From Plotosus lineatus (taxonomy: Eukaryota; Chordata; Actinopteri; Siluriformes; Plotosidae): DNA of 64,000 bases. A program made the position numbers and the translations under genes. Each line of letters starts with the position of its first letter. The first letter of the stretch is position 1. Positions 24,410 through 36,329 of the stretch are shown piece by piece. The stretch spans positions 1,082,001-1,146,000 of the forward strand of contig CM045729.1 in the NCBI GenBank assembly GCA_024760905.1. The letters run 5' to 3'. Below the pieces are notes generated by a model, which worked only from the letters and a program-made list of their open reading frames with translations, searched no databases and was not told the DNA's origin.

Positions 24410-24895
24410 AATTTTCTGTAACTGCTTAATCCCAATTTGGGTCGTGCGGAGGCTGGTGCCCATCCCAGCTAACTTCAGGTGAGGGCAGAGTACACTCTGG
24501 ACAGCTCGCCAGGCCATCGCTGGGCAGAAACACGCTGATAGCTTTGCAGCTACTCTTTACGAAAGTCAGCAATGGTTCTTTTACATGCCTCACACCATCT
24601 TGATCTTGATCTTGATAGGTTAGGTGATACGTCGCAAGGACATTAATTCACCGCGCAAGTGTCAAGCTGATTAGCAGGACCCCCTTACTATTTCAGCAAA
24701 AGATTTAGCTGGCTCCTTAGCTGCTGATATGGTGTTGACATATACATAGACAGTGAGAGATATGGCCGGCCTTTGATAACCCAGTTAGCTGCACTGGGGG
24801 GGACAGTGACAACCTTGTGGAGAGTGGGACTCGAACCCCCAACCTTTGGATCAGCGATCCAGCACCCTATACCACTAGACCACCACTGCCCTCTA
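24410..24895 (-). mobile_element. tRNA-SINE, second tail type, split by a small insertion
   Basis: Reverse orientation. Head at 24895-24745 (plus strand shows ctataccactagaccaccac and gggactcgaaccccc, the reverse of the A and B boxes), body and tail at 24597-24410 (agctcgccaggccatcgctg, aatcccaatttgggtcgtgc). Between them, 24598-24741 is foreign DNA of about 144 bp that ends in an (atcttg)3 repeat. Confidence 0.7.
24598..24741 (-). mobile_element. Small unidentified insertion with (atcaag)n tail
   Basis: It interrupts the SINE. Read on the minus strand it ends in about three copies of atcaag, which looks like the tail of a LINE or SINE 3' end. I do not recognise its family. No clear target-site duplication. 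Confidence 0.4.
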
Positions 24896-24899
24896 ATAT

Positions 24900-25483
24900 A
24901 TATTTTTGAATGAATTTTATGAAACACATTGAGCTGCTTTTAAATTTAATAATTAAAAAAAATGCATAAATAAGTAAATAGATAAAAAATGAATGAATGA
25001 ATAAATAAAATAAACATAAATAAATACATAAATAAATAAATGTCATCTTTATCACGATAAACAGTTTAAATCAACTTGGTATGTTTATCTGCAGATAAAC
25101 AATTTAAAGATAAAAATCTTGTTTAAAATTACTTTTTGTGGAAAAAAGAACTGGCTTAAAATGATTTTTATTATAAATGTATTATAATATTATAATATAA
25201 ATATATATAAATATTATAATTTAAAATAAATGTATTATTTTATTATAAAACCTTTTTTTTTCAAAATCGTTTACTCATATGTGTGTTAATAAACACTATG
25301 AATCTATACTTTACCAAACGTATTCAAGAGCATATTTACATTCAGCCACACCCCAAAAGTCTTTATGAAGTAAAACTGACCAAGTTGACAGCAAAATAGT
25401 AAATGAATGGTTAAAAAGCATCACTTCCTGAGCATAGCAAAGGGTAAATCTTCCAGTAATGTAGCTTAGCCTCGGGTAGTGCA
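24900..25483. other. AT-rich unassigned DNA with (AAATA)-type repeats
   Basis: Contains an irregular aaat/aata-rich stretch at about 24950-25050 and an AT-rich stretch at about 25170-25260. No coding signal recognised. Confidence 0.6.

Positions 25484-25540
<57 letters not shown>
25484..25540. repeat. (CA)n microsatellite
   Basis: About 57 bp of CA. Confidence 0.95.
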
Positions 25541-25541
<1 letters not shown>

Positions 25542-25642
25542 GGTTTTTCTCATGATTTTCGATCTGCTCTGAAAGATTTGGATTTGGAGGATTGAGGGAT
25601 CAACAGATGATTAAACAGGTCACACAGATAAAAAAAAAAAAA

Positions 25643-25644
<2 letters not shown>

Positions 25645-25681
<37 letters not shown>

Positions 25682-25683
25682 TT

Positions 25684-25752
<69 letters not shown>
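25645..25752. repeat. (GT)n(TA)n compound microsatellite
   Basis: GT with one gtttgtttg interruption to 25690, then TA to about 25752. An RTE 5' end begins immediately after. Confidence 0.95.
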
Positions 25753-25755
<3 letters not shown>

Positions 25756-25864
25756 GATGAGGCACTAACCAGTGTCTCTCCCTCTCGTGCCGGTCCCAAG
25801 CCCGGAGAAATGCAGAGTGTTGTGTCAGGAAGGGCATCCGACGTAAAACCAATGCCAAACTTTT

Positions 25865-26518
25865 ATGATGCAAATCAGAAGTATTACCCCCATACCGGAT
25901 CGGTCGAGGCCTGGGTTAACAACGACCACCATCAGTGCTGTCAATCAACAGGGTGCTGATGGAAATTGGACTACTGTTGGTCGAAGACATCGAAGAAGGA
26001 GAGGTGGGAGGCGTGTCCGTAGGCAGAGAGAGAAGAGGAAAGGCATGAGTCTAGGACTGAGAGTAGGGACTTTGAATGTTGGAGCTATGCAAAGAAAAGG
26101 TAGAGAGCTGGCTGACATGATGCAGAGGAGGAAGGTGGACATACTGTGTGTTCAGGAGACTAGGTGGAAAGGTAGCAAAGCTAAAAGTTTAGGAGCAGGG
26201 TTTAAGCTATTTTATCATGGTGTGGATGGGAAGAGAAATGTAGTAGGAGTCATCTTGAAGGAGGAGTTTGTCAGGAATGTTCTAAAAGTGAAAAGAGTGT
26301 CAGACAGAGTGATGAGTCTCAAGTTAGAAATTGAAGGCGTGATGTTCAATGTTGTTAGTGCTTATGCCCCACAGGAAGGATGTGAGCTAGAAGAGAAGGA
26401 GAGATTCTGGAGTGACTTAGATGAAGTGATGCAGAGTACCCCCAGAGGTGAAAGAGTGGTCATTGGGGCAGACTTCAATGGACATGTTGGTGCAGAAAAC
26501 AGAGGGGCGAGGAAGTGA
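25865..26518 (+). pseudogene. RTE endonuclease with Arg-rich leader
   Basis: The frame begins in the leader; the conserved initiator is probably Met61 at 26045 (MSLGLRVGTLNVG). The frame upstream is also open and encodes a strongly basic stretch (GRRHRRRRGGRRVRRQREKR, residues 39-58), found too in the copy at 52735-53769. Endonuclease motifs: VDILCVQETRW (Glu), NVVSAYAPQEG, RVVIGADFNGHVG (catalytic Asp-x-Asn). The protein ends early at 26518 because of the 1-bp deletion near 26505; the rest of the domain (GRFGIQDRNAEG, GGRSTQVDYIL) continues in another frame at 26515-26775. Confidence 0.7.
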
Positions 26519-26900
26519 TGGGTAGATTTGGTATCCAGGACAGGAACGCAGAAGGACAGATGTTGATATATTTTGCAAAATGGATGGAAATGGCTGTGGT
26601 GAATACTTTCTTCCAGAAGAAAAAGGAGCATCGGGTGACTTATAAAAGCGGAGGTAGGAGCACACAGGTAGACTACATCTTGGGTAGGCGATGTAATTTG
26701 AAGGAAGTCAGTGACTACAAAGTAGTAGTGGGTGAGAGTTTGCCAAACAGCATAGGATGGTGGTATGCAGGATGACGCTGATGGTGAGGAAGGTGAAGAA
26801 GGCAAAGGCAGAGCAGAAGACAAAGTGGTGGAAGTTGAAAAAGGAAGAATGTCGTGTTGTCTTCAAAGAGGAGTTGAAACAGGCTTTGGGTGGCTAGGAA

Positions 26901-28862
26901 GTGCTTACAAATGACTGGACAACCACAGCAAATGTGATCAGGGACACAGGTAGGAGAGTACTTGGTGTGTCCTCTGGAAAGAAAGTAGATAAGGAGACTT
27001 GGTGGTGGAATGAGGAAGTGCAGGAGTGTGTACAAAGGAAGAGGTTAGCTCAGAAAAAGTGGGACATAGAGAGGACCAAAGAGAGTAAACAGGAGTACAG
27101 GGAGACACAGCGTAAGGCGAAAGTAGCAGTGGCTAAGGCCAAACAGAGGGCGTATGATGACTTGTATGATAGGTTGGACAGTAAAGAGGGAGAAAATGAT
27201 CTATACAGGTTGGCACAGCAGAAAAATAGAGATGGGAAGGACGTGCAGCAAGTTAGATTGATAAAGGACAGAGAGGGACATGTATTGACTGATGACAGAA
27301 GTGTGCTGGGAAGATGCAAAGAGTACTTTGAAGAGCTGATGAATGAGGAAAATGAGAGAGAAAAAAGAGTAGAAGAGGTGACCATTGAGGAGCAGGATGT
27401 AGCAAAGATCAGTAAGGGTGAAGTGAGAAGGGCATTGAAGAGGATGAAGAATGGAAAGGCAGTTGGTCCTGATGACATACCTGTGGAGGTATGGAAGTGT
27501 CTAGGAGAGGTAGCAGTAGATTTTCTGACAAGAACATTCAACAAGGTCCTAGAGAGTGAGCAGATGCCGGAGGAGTGGAGGAGAAGTGTGTTGGTGCCCA
27601 TTTTTAAGAACAAGGGAGATGTGCAGAGTTGCGGCAACTACAGAGGGATAAAGTTGATGAGCCATACGATGAAGTTATGGGAAAGAATAGTGGAAGCTAG
27701 ACTAAGGGCAGAGGTCAGCATTTGTGAACAACAATTTGGTTTCATGCCAAGAAAGAGCACCACAGATGCAATGTTTGCTTTGAGGATGTTAATAGAGAAG
27801 TACAGAGAAGGTCAGAGGGAGCTCCATTGTGGCTTTGTTGATCTGGAAAAAGCATATGACAGGGTGCCAGGAGAAGAACTGTGGTATTGCATGAGGAAGT
27901 CTGGAGTTGCAGAGAAGTATGTTAGAGTGGTGCAGGACATGTATGAGAGATGTAAGACAGTGGTGAGGTGTGCTGTTGGTGTGACAGAAAAGTTCAAGGT
28001 GGAGGTGGGACTGCATCAAGGGTCAGCTCTGAGCCCCTTCTTGTTTGCTATGGTGATGGACAGGCTGACAGACGAGGTGAGACAAGAATCTCCATGGACT
28101 ATGATGTTTGCAGATGACATTGTGATCTGTAGTGAGAGCAGAGAACAAGTGCAGGAAAATCTAGAGAGGTGGAGGTATGCCCTGGAAACGAGAGGAATGA
28201 AGTTTAGCCTCAGAAAATCAGAATACATGTGTGTGAATGAGACGGACCCAGGAGGAACGGTGATGTTACAGGGAACAGAGATAACGAAGGTGGAGGATTT
28301 TAAGTACTTAGGCTCAACAATCCAGAGCAATGGAGAGTGTGGAACAGAGGTGAAGAAGCGTGTGCAGGCAGGCTGGAATGGTTGGAGAAAAGTGTCCGGT
28401 GTGATGTGCGATAGGAGAGTGTCAGCAAGAATGAAGGGAAAAGTGTACAAGACCGTGGTGATGCCAGCGATGTTGTATGGCTTAGAAACAGTGGCGCTGA
28501 GGAAAAGGCAGGAGGCAGAGCTGGAGGTCGTGGAGATGAAAATGTTGAGGTTCTCTCTGGGAGTAACTAGGATGGATAGGATTAGAAATGAGTACATCAG
28601 AGGGACAGTCCATGTAAGATGTTTTGGAGACAAAGTCAGAGAGGCTAGATTGAGATGGTTTGGACATGTACAGAGGAGGGATAGTGAGTATATTGGCAGT
28701 AGGATGCTGAGGTTGGAACTACCAGGCAGAAGGCCTCGAGGAAGACCAAAGAAGAGATTTATGGATGTGGTGCAGGAAGACATGAAGGTCGTTGGAGTCA
28801 GAAAAGAAGATGCAGAGGACAGGGTGAGATGGAGGCGGATGATTTGCTGTGGCGACCCCTGA
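26901..28862 (+). CDS. RTE reverse transcriptase, open 653-aa frame
   Basis: Longest open frame in the window. It starts right after an in-frame TAG at 26895-26897, not at an ATG, so it represents the RT half of an originally longer EN-RT protein. Motifs in order: RMKNGKAVGPDDIPVEVWK, FKNKGDVQSCGNYRGIKL, QQFGFMPRKSTTDA, FVDLEKAYDRVPGEELW (first catalytic Asp), GLHQGSALSPFLFAM, MMFADDIVICSE (catalytic FADD at 28107-28118), KYLGSTIQSNGE, the thumb ARMKGKVYKTVVMPAMLYGL and the C-terminal CCGDP. All catalytic residues are present. It would copy element RNA at the nicked target. No promoter or start supports independent expression. Confidence 0.75.
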   Translation: MLTNDWTTTANVIRDTGRRVLGVSSGKKVDKETWWWNEEVQECVQRKRLAQKKWDIERTKESKQEYRETQRKAKVAVAKAKQRAYDDLYDRLDSKEGENDLYRLAQQKNRDGKDVQQVRLIKDREGHVLTDDRSVLGRCKEYFEELMNEENEREKRVEEVTIEEQDVAKISKGEVRRALKRMKNGKAVGPDDIPVEVWKCLGEVAVDFLTRTFNKVLESEQMPEEWRRSVLVPIFKNKGDVQSCGNYRGIKLMSHTMKLWERIVEARLRAEVSICEQQFGFMPRKSTTDAMFALRMLIEKYREGQRELHCGFVDLEKAYDRVPGEELWYCMRKSGVAEKYVRVVQDMYERCKTVVRCAVGVTEKFKVEVGLHQGSALSPFLFAMVMDRLTDEVRQESPWTMMFADDIVICSESREQVQENLERWRYALETRGMKFSLRKSEYMCVNETDPGGTVMLQGTEITKVEDFKYLGSTIQSNGECGTEVKKRVQAGWNGWRKVSGVMCDRRVSARMKGKVYKTVVMPAMLYGLETVALRKRQEAELEVVEMKMLRFSLGVTRMDRIRNEYIRGTVHVRCFGDKVREARLRWFGHVQRRDSEYIGSRMLRLELPGRRPRGRPKKRFMDVVQEDMKVVGVRKEDAEDRVRWRRMICCGDP

Positions 28863-28892
28863 AGGGAGCAGCCAAAAGTAAAAGAAGAAGAT

Positions 28893-29435
28893 TGTGAGGT
28901 TATTCATGTCATCTCTGCACCCTCTCTATCTGAGTTGCCTGCTTGGAGCTCTGGAGAGGTCTCAAGAAACACAATGTCATGCTTAGAGAGAAGTTTTACT
29001 GTTTATTAAGTACTGATTCAGCAAAGTACATGCAGAGTATATATAGGTCGAGAAAGGTGTGTGTTCATGTTCCTCAAAGCTGCACAGCAATTCCTTAAAC
29101 AGAGTTGGTTTTCTGTTTCACAGTACCTTCTCGTGCAAGGGTGAGTCTGAAAAAAGAGAAGGGTGTGAGAGCAGTAGCATGGATTGGCGTGGTGTGGAGT
29201 AGCCTAACATGGAGTCGTGTAACATGTGATGAGGTCAGTCAGGATCAGGGTTGAACTGCAAATGAGTTCATTGCAATGAAACATGCTGTAGAAATATTGT
29301 AATCAATCAAAAATCGTCACAGATAAATATAACAACATTGAAAAACTATAGAAATAAACCTGTCGGACTGCATGATTATCATTATAAATATTCTGCAGTC
29401 ACTCTAAATTAAATAATTAGCCATTTTTAAATCAT
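28893..29435 (-). mobile_element. Retroviral-style LTR (solo), about 543 bp
   Basis: Read on the minus strand it runs from TGATTTAAAAATGG (29435) to AACCTCACA (28893), that is TG...CA. It has a TATATATA box at about 29037-29045, an AATAAA signal at 29002-29007 and then a G/T-rich stretch (ttgtgtttcttgagacctct), the usual U3-R-U5 layout of endogenous-retrovirus-like LTRs. No coding region beside it. I could not find matching flanking 4-6 bp repeats, so the exact ends are approximate. A partial inverted copy starts at about 34428. Confidence 0.5.
29002..29045 (-). promoter_or_regulatory. Putative LTR TATA box and polyadenylation signal
   Basis: On the minus strand TATATATA at about 29045-29037 is followed some 30 nt later by AATAAA at 29007-29002. 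The spacing fits a short R region. Activity unknown. Confidence 0.4.
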
Positions 29436-29442
29436 TTATATA

Positions 29443-29625
29443 TCTTCTTTTTTCTTTTTGGCTTTTTCCCGTTCTCGAGAGTCGCCACAGTGTATCATCT
29501 GATTCGCACATTTCATTTGGCATGGGTTTTTAACGTCGGATACCCTTCCTATCACAACCCTTTTAGCAAGGGACAGAAACACGCTGACGGCTTTGCAGCC
29601 TACTCTTTACAAAAGTCAGCAATGG
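29443..29625 (-). mobile_element. tRNA-SINE, RTE-tail type, 5'-truncated
   Basis: The plus strand shows the reverse of the SINE tail (agtcgccacagtgtatcatc, gggtttttaacgtcggatac, gccgtc/gctttgcagcctactc) from its 3' end at about 29443 to about 29625, where it stops at caatgg before reaching the head. Confidence 0.7.
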
Positions 29626-29649
29626 TACGTGCAGAACTGCATGTTTCTG

Positions 29650-29653
<4 letters not shown>

Positions 29654-29720
<67 letters not shown>
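29654..29720. repeat. (GT)n microsatellite
   Basis: About 66 bp of pure GT. Confidence 0.97.
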
Positions 29721-29723
<3 letters not shown>

Positions 29724-29825
29724 GCAGCAGTAACAGCTGTGTTAGTGCAACAGAGAATATGCAAGAGTACGTTATCATTAAGCATCAATAGTTCATACAA
29801 AGTTATGTGTGAAGTAGCAGTTTTG

Positions 29826-31000
29826 AGTTTCATGCCAAGAAAGCACACAACGGATGCAGTGTTTGCTTTGAGGATGTTAATAGAGAAGTACAGAGAAGGT
29901 CAGGGGGAGCTGCATTGTGCCTTTGTGGATCTGGAGAAAGCATATGACAGGGTGCCGAGAGAGGAACTGTGGTATTGCATGAGGAAGTCTGGAGTGGCAG
30001 AGAAGTCTGTCAGAGTGGTGCAGGACATGTATGAGAGATGCAAGACAGTGGTGAGGTGTGCTGTTGGTGTGACAGAAGAGTTCAAGGTGGAGGTGGGACT
30101 GCATCAAGGGTCAGCTCCAAGCCCCTTCTTGTTTTCTATGGTGATGGACAGGCTGACAGACGAGGTAGACTAGATGATATTTACAGATGACATTGTGATC
30201 TGTAGTGAGAGAAGAGAACAAGTGCAGGAAAATCTAGAGAGGTGGAGGTATGCCCTGGAAAGGAGGGGAATGAAGGTTAACCTCAGTAAGACAGAATACA
30301 TGTGTATGAATGCCAAGGACCCAACAGGAACGGTGAGGTTACATGGAACAGAGATAAAGAGGGTGGAGGATTTCAAATATGGCTCAGCAATCCAGAGCAA
30401 TGGAGAGTGTGGAAAAGAGGTAAAGAAGCGTGTGCAGGCAGGTTGGAATAGTTAGAGAAAAGTGTGCGATGTGTGATAGAAGGGTATCGGCAAGAATGAA
30501 AGGAAAAGTGTACAAGACGGTGTTGAAGCCAGCGATGTTGTATGGTTTAGAAACAGTGGCAATGAGGAAAAGAAAGGGGCAGAGCTGGAGGTAGCAGAAA
30601 AAAATGTTGAGGTTCTCTTTGGGAGTAACGAGGATAGATAGGATCAGGAATGAGTACATCAGAGGGACAGCACATGTCAGATGTTTTGGAGACAAAGTCA
30701 GAGAGGCTAGATTGAGATGGTTTGGACATGTACAGAGGAGGGATAGTGAGAATATTGGTGGTAGGATGCTGAGGTTGGAACTACCAGGCAGAAGGATTAG
30801 AGGAAGACCAAAGAGAAGATTTATGGATGTGGTGAAGGAGGACATGAAGGTAGATGGTGTACGAGTAGAAGATGCAGAGGATAGGGTGAGATGGAGGCAG
30901 ATGATTTGCTGTGGCGACCCCTGAAGGGAACAGCCAAAAAGAAAAGAAGAAGAAGAGAAGAAGAGGAGAAGAAGAAGAAGAAGAAGAAGAAGATGATTTT
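29826..31000 (+). mobile_element. 5'-truncated RTE-clade LINE, copy d
   Basis: Begins inside the RT (gtttcatgccaagaaagcac) and reaches the 3' UTR and a (GAA)n-rich tail (30945-31000). Frame 29490-30173 contains the KAYDRVPREELW and VGLHQGSAPSPFLF motifs, then TAG at 30171-30173 and a deletion remove part of the next block; 30174-30455 shows IFTDDIVICSE, that is FADD changed to FTDD; 30604-30924 is the C-terminal end. Inactive. Confidence 0.8.
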
Positions 31001-31843
31001 CTTTACGTTCGTAATGGAATCCTCATGATAAATTACACCACGTGTTCTAATTATATTATAAACATTATCAAGTCCTTTTATGAATTATGTGTTTAAATGG
31101 CTGATTAAAAAAAAAAAAAAACAATCTTGGAGAGCACAAAACTCTTCCAGGTTGAACAAATAACACAAACATAAGCCGTTGCGGTGACTGCTGTTGTGCC
31201 ACACTTCAAAAATCATCCTTTCTTACAACTTTAAAGAATCCTTTAAAAACCTGAAGTAAACACGTTACAGTCCTGAGTGTAAATAACACGTCACTGTTTG
31301 AAATGAGTAAAATTTCTCCCGCACACTTTATTCAGCAGCACAGTATACTTAACATCACTCGATCCTTAACATTCACAGTTCACAATTATTAAAAATGTGA
31401 TTGTTTATCACAAATTAGCATCTTTTAATCACTTCACTGATGAAACCATGTTTTGTTCAAGTTGCCGGTTATCAGTCTCCACCTGCACTCACCTGATTAA
31501 ACCTGTTTAAATATCACCTGTATTTAACTTTAGCTTTGCTGGTGTGTGTCTGTCTCCTTGATCTTTTGACTTGTGCCTGTTCTGTTTATGGACTCACTGC
31601 ACTTCATGAAGTGTTTATTACAGGCGTGGATCTGCACTTACATCCCCCTGTCTATCTGATGTGTTCCTCATTATGACATGTAAATTATGTGTGTATCATT
31701 GATCTGTTGAGCACATTTAGTCTCTGGTATGCTGCTTCTGTCAATAACGCGTGAGATCTTTGAGGTGCAGTGCAGCTTTATTGCACATAAAAGCTCTCTG
31801 GCTTGTCCATCTGCCACATCTGTGTTTATATCTCTTCCAGCTC

Positions 31844-31854
<11 letters not shown>
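31001..31854. other. Unassigned, probably unique DNA
   Basis: No long frame, no recognised repeat and only short A-runs (31107-31122). Candidate ordinary intergenic host sequence. A host regulatory element could be here, but nothing in the sequence alone shows it. Confidence 0.5.

Positions 31855-31897
<43 letters not shown>
31855..31897. repeat. (TC)n microsatellite
   Basis: About 43 bp of TC. Confidence 0.95.
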
Positions 31898-31900
<3 letters not shown>

Positions 31901-32026
31901 CTTTAGACTGTGACCTGTGCTTCTCATATATCACACTGTTTTTAGCAGTTTCACAGCAAGGAACAACCAGAGTCATGTGAGGAGAGAGAGACAGAACTGC
32001 TACCCCCCCCCAAAAGAAGCTGTTAA

Positions 32027-32029
32027 TGA

Positions 32030-32098
<69 letters not shown>
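32027..32098. repeat. (TAA)n microsatellite
   Basis: About 72 bp of AAT/TAA triplets directly before a SINE head. Confidence 0.95.
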
Positions 32099-32099
<1 letters not shown>

Positions 32100-32430
32100 G
32101 GGCAGTGGTGGCCTAGTGGTATAGGGCACAGCATCACTGATCGTAAAGTTGAGAGTTCAAGCCCCACTCATCACAGGTTGTTACTGTCTCCCCAGTGCAC
32201 TAACTGGATTATCAAAGGCTGGCCGTGTCTCATTGTCCATGGTGTGAGGTTCATGTAAAACAACCATTGCTGACTTTCGACAAGAGTAGCTGCACAGCCA
32301 TCAGCGTGTTTCTGCCCTATGATAGCCTGGCGAGCTGTCCAGGGTGTACTCTGCCCTTGCCCGGAGTTGGCTGGGATGGGCACCACCCTCCCTAATTAGG
32401 ATTAAGCAGTTACAGAAAATGAACTGATGA
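32099..32430 (+). mobile_element. tRNA-SINE, second tail type, complete
   Basis: Head with A-box-like tggcctagtggt and B-box-like agttcaagcccc, shared body (tgtaaaacaaccattgctga), then the second tail (cgagctgtccagggtgtact, gggatgggcaccaccctccc, aggattaagcagttacagaa). It is bracketed by (TAA)n at 32027-32098 and (AAT)n at 32430-32477, so it sits in, or has duplicated, an AAT tract. Confidence 0.8.

Positions 32431-32477
<47 letters not shown>
32430..32477. repeat. (AAT)n microsatellite
   Basis: About 48 bp of AAT, following the SINE tail. Confidence 0.95.
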
Positions 32478-32559
32478 GAGGAGGAAGAATTATTATTAAT
32501 TAATTTGGGTCACAGTTACGGCACAAACATAAAAGAAAGTTTATTTTCGTTTTCTCTAG

Positions 32560-32562
<3 letters not shown>

Positions 32563-32640
<78 letters not shown>

Positions 32641-32643
32641 GAG
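32563..32643. repeat. (TA)n(GA)n compound microsatellite
   Basis: TA to 32600, then GA with one interruption. Flanking DNA at 32478-32562 and 32644-32825 holds nothing I recognise. Confidence 0.95.
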
Positions 32644-32844
32644 AATTTTCTGAGTAGATCCTTCCGTAAGAGAGTGCTCAATACTTTTTCGTAGAGCAAA
32701 TATAAGTAAAAATAAAAGGACAGGACAGATACTTTCTATTGAAAATTCATTTTTCACTACAGATCTGTTTCGAGGGGTGGTGAAACCATCCTCTCTCTTT
32801 CGGTGATTACAGAAGAATGTATTACTATATATATATATATATAT

Positions 32845-34427
<1,583 letters not shown>

Positions 34428-34440
<13 letters not shown>

Positions 34441-34620
34441 GCTAATTATTTAATTTTAGAGTGACTCCAGAATATTTATGATGTTGTTATATTTATCTGT
34501 GATGATTTTTGATTGATCACAGTATTTCTACAGCATGTTTCATTGCAGTGAACTCATTTGGAGTTCAATCCTGATCCTGACTGACCTCATCACATGTCAC
34601 GCGACTCCATGTTATGCTAC
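34428..34620 (+). mobile_element. Partial copy of the LTR-like element at 28893-29435, inverted
   Basis: From gatttaaaaatggctaatta to about 34620 it matches the reverse complement of roughly 29185-29433 with about 10% difference and a deletion of about 40 bp (tgataatcatgcagtccgac missing). It ends where the sequence becomes the minisatellite. Confidence 0.75.
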
Positions 34621-35126
34621 TCCACACCACACCAATCCATGCTACTCCACACCATGCTACTCCATGCCACACCAGGTCATGCTATTCCACACCATGCCAT
34701 GCTTCTCTACATCACGCTACACCATGCCACTCTACTCTACATCACGCTACACCATCCCACTCTACTCCACACCATGCTACACCATGCCACACTACCAGAT
34801 AAGATACAGCTTTATTAATCTCACAATGGAGAAATTCACTGAGAAATTCACATGCCACACTACTCCACACCACGCCACGTTACTCCACACCACGGCATGT
34901 TTTTTTTATGCCATGCTACTTAATGCTACTCCACATCATGCTACACCATGCCATGCTACTCCATGCCATGCTATACCATACCACGTTACTCCACGCCACA
35001 CCACACTACTCCATGCCAGGCTATTCCACGCTATGTCATGATACTCCACACCATACTACTCTCCGCCACACCACACTACTCCATACCACGCTACTCCACA
35101 CCACGCCACTCCACACCACGCCACGC

Positions 35127-35130
<4 letters not shown>
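34605..35130. repeat. Minisatellite of about 15-20 bp unit (catgctactccacac)
   Basis: About 525 bp of imperfect, variable-length units built from ccatgctactccacac and ccacaccatgctac words, interrupted at 34796-34850. The same words occur once or twice in the LTR-like element at 29170-29230 (reverse complement), so the array seems to have grown from it. Confidence 0.85.
34796..34850 (-). mobile_element. 55-bp insertion of a LINE 3' end (Rex1/Babar-like tail)
   Basis: The reverse complement matches 35930-35960 (aatttctccattgtgagatt, then aataaagctgtatcttatct). Flanked by catgccacactac at 34783-34795 and 34851-34863, a possible 13-bp duplication, although the minisatellite background weakens this. 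Confidence 0.6.

Positions 35131-35198
<68 letters not shown>
35131..35198. repeat. (CA)n microsatellite
   Basis: About 68 bp of CA following the minisatellite. Confidence 0.95.
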
Positions 35199-35201
<3 letters not shown>

Positions 35202-35359
35202 TTGATTGACTTCCTAGTATTGTTTGGAGGTTTTTAAAAATTGTTTATAATCATTGAGGATTTACCTGTTAACATTCATTTTGTTTAATGATGGAGTAAG
35301 AACTTTCATTCATCCAGCCATTCACCCATTCACATTTCCATCCATCCATCCATCCATCC

Positions 35360-35990
35360 CTCCCTCAAGAGACTGAACAAGCTGGTCAGGAGGGCCAGCT
35401 CTGTCCTCGGCTGCCCACTGGACTCTGTGGAGGAGGTGAGTGAGAGGAGGATGGTAGCAAAGCTCACATCCATCCTGTTCAACAGCTCTCACCCACTGCA
35501 CCAGACTGTAGAGGAGCTGAGCAGCTCCTTCAGTGGACGACTGAGACATCCTCAGTGCAGGAAGGAGCGCTACCGCAGGTCGTTCATTCCCACCGCTGTC
35601 AGACTGTACAACGCCACTTTGTAACTGTCTGTGAAAATACCGGTTATGTGCAATAAAAAACCCCCGTGCACTTTAATCAACCACATCTACCCCACTGACT
35701 GTGAACCATATCAACCCATCTACTCTGCACTCAGATACATTACACTTTAATATAGGCCAGTCTATAAAGTTGCTCCATTCTTTTCTTTTATTGTTTAGTA
35801 ATTTATACTATTTATGTATCTATTTATTTATTTACTTATATAATATATGTATGTGTGTATGTTTGTACTTGTATCTATTTTTGCACCCCCTACTGATAGT
35901 ACCTCAAGAGCCTGTAACAGTGAATTTCTCCATTGTGAGATTAATAAAGCTGTATCTTATCTTATCTTATCTTATCTTATCTTATTTGTG
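35360..35990 (+). mobile_element. Rex1/Babar-like LINE (CR1 clade), 3' end
   Basis: Frame 35364-35624 reads RLNKLVRRASSVLGCPLDS, EEVSERRMVAKLTSILFNS and SSSFSGRLRHPQCRKERYRR, the C-terminal end of the ORF2 of Rex1-type LINEs, ending in a stop at 35622. The 3' UTR ends with aataaagctgtatcttatct and a (CTTAT)n tail to about 35990. Strongly 5'-truncated. Rex1 naming is from memory of this conserved block. Confidence 0.65.
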
Positions 35991-36099
35991 CATTTCTCAA
36001 ATTAACCATCCATTCATCTTTTTGTCTGTCCCTCCGTCCACCCATCCATTCATTGATTGTGTGATTTCTGATTCCTGATTTGTTCGAAAGCATTTTGAG

Positions 36100-36261
36100 A
36101 CTCAGAGCTGCTCGGTTATCTATTAGTTAAATTGGAGTTTGCATGGTTTCCCTTGCTTGCTGTGGGGTTCCCTCCAAGTACTCTGGTTTCCCCCCACAAT
36201 CCAAAGGCAGGCACAATACACTAATTGACTTTTCTAAATCACCCATAGATTGTATGTGTGT

Positions 36262-36329
<68 letters not shown>

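Larger units (their letters stand above)
25753..28890 (+). mobile_element. RTE-clade LINE, copy c, essentially full length
   Basis: The best-preserved member in the window: 5' leader from 25753 (ggcactaaccagtgtctctc), endonuclease 25865-26518, RT 26901-28862, short 3' UTR after CCGDP-stop, and a short A/G-rich end (aaaagtaaaagaagaagatt). Defects relative to the other copies: a 1-bp deletion near 26505 in the endonuclease, a further shift near 26750 and a TAG at 26895-26897. Family: RTE, close to what vertebrate annotation calls craniofacial development protein 2-like. No target-site duplication found; the 5' flank is (TA)n. Confidence 0.85.

Noticed and set aside
25865..26518. A host craniofacial development protein 2 gene
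   Set aside because: Names of this kind are given to RTE endonucleases by similarity; here it lies inside a LINE with RT and tail and is repeated several times in the window.
34605..35130. CRISPR-like array
   Set aside because: Units vary in length and have no unique spacers; context is eukaryotic and the words come from an LTR-like element.
34535..35237. His/Thr/Pro-rich frames of about 70-170 aa
   Set aside because: Translation of the minisatellite and (CA)n; low complexity in all frames.
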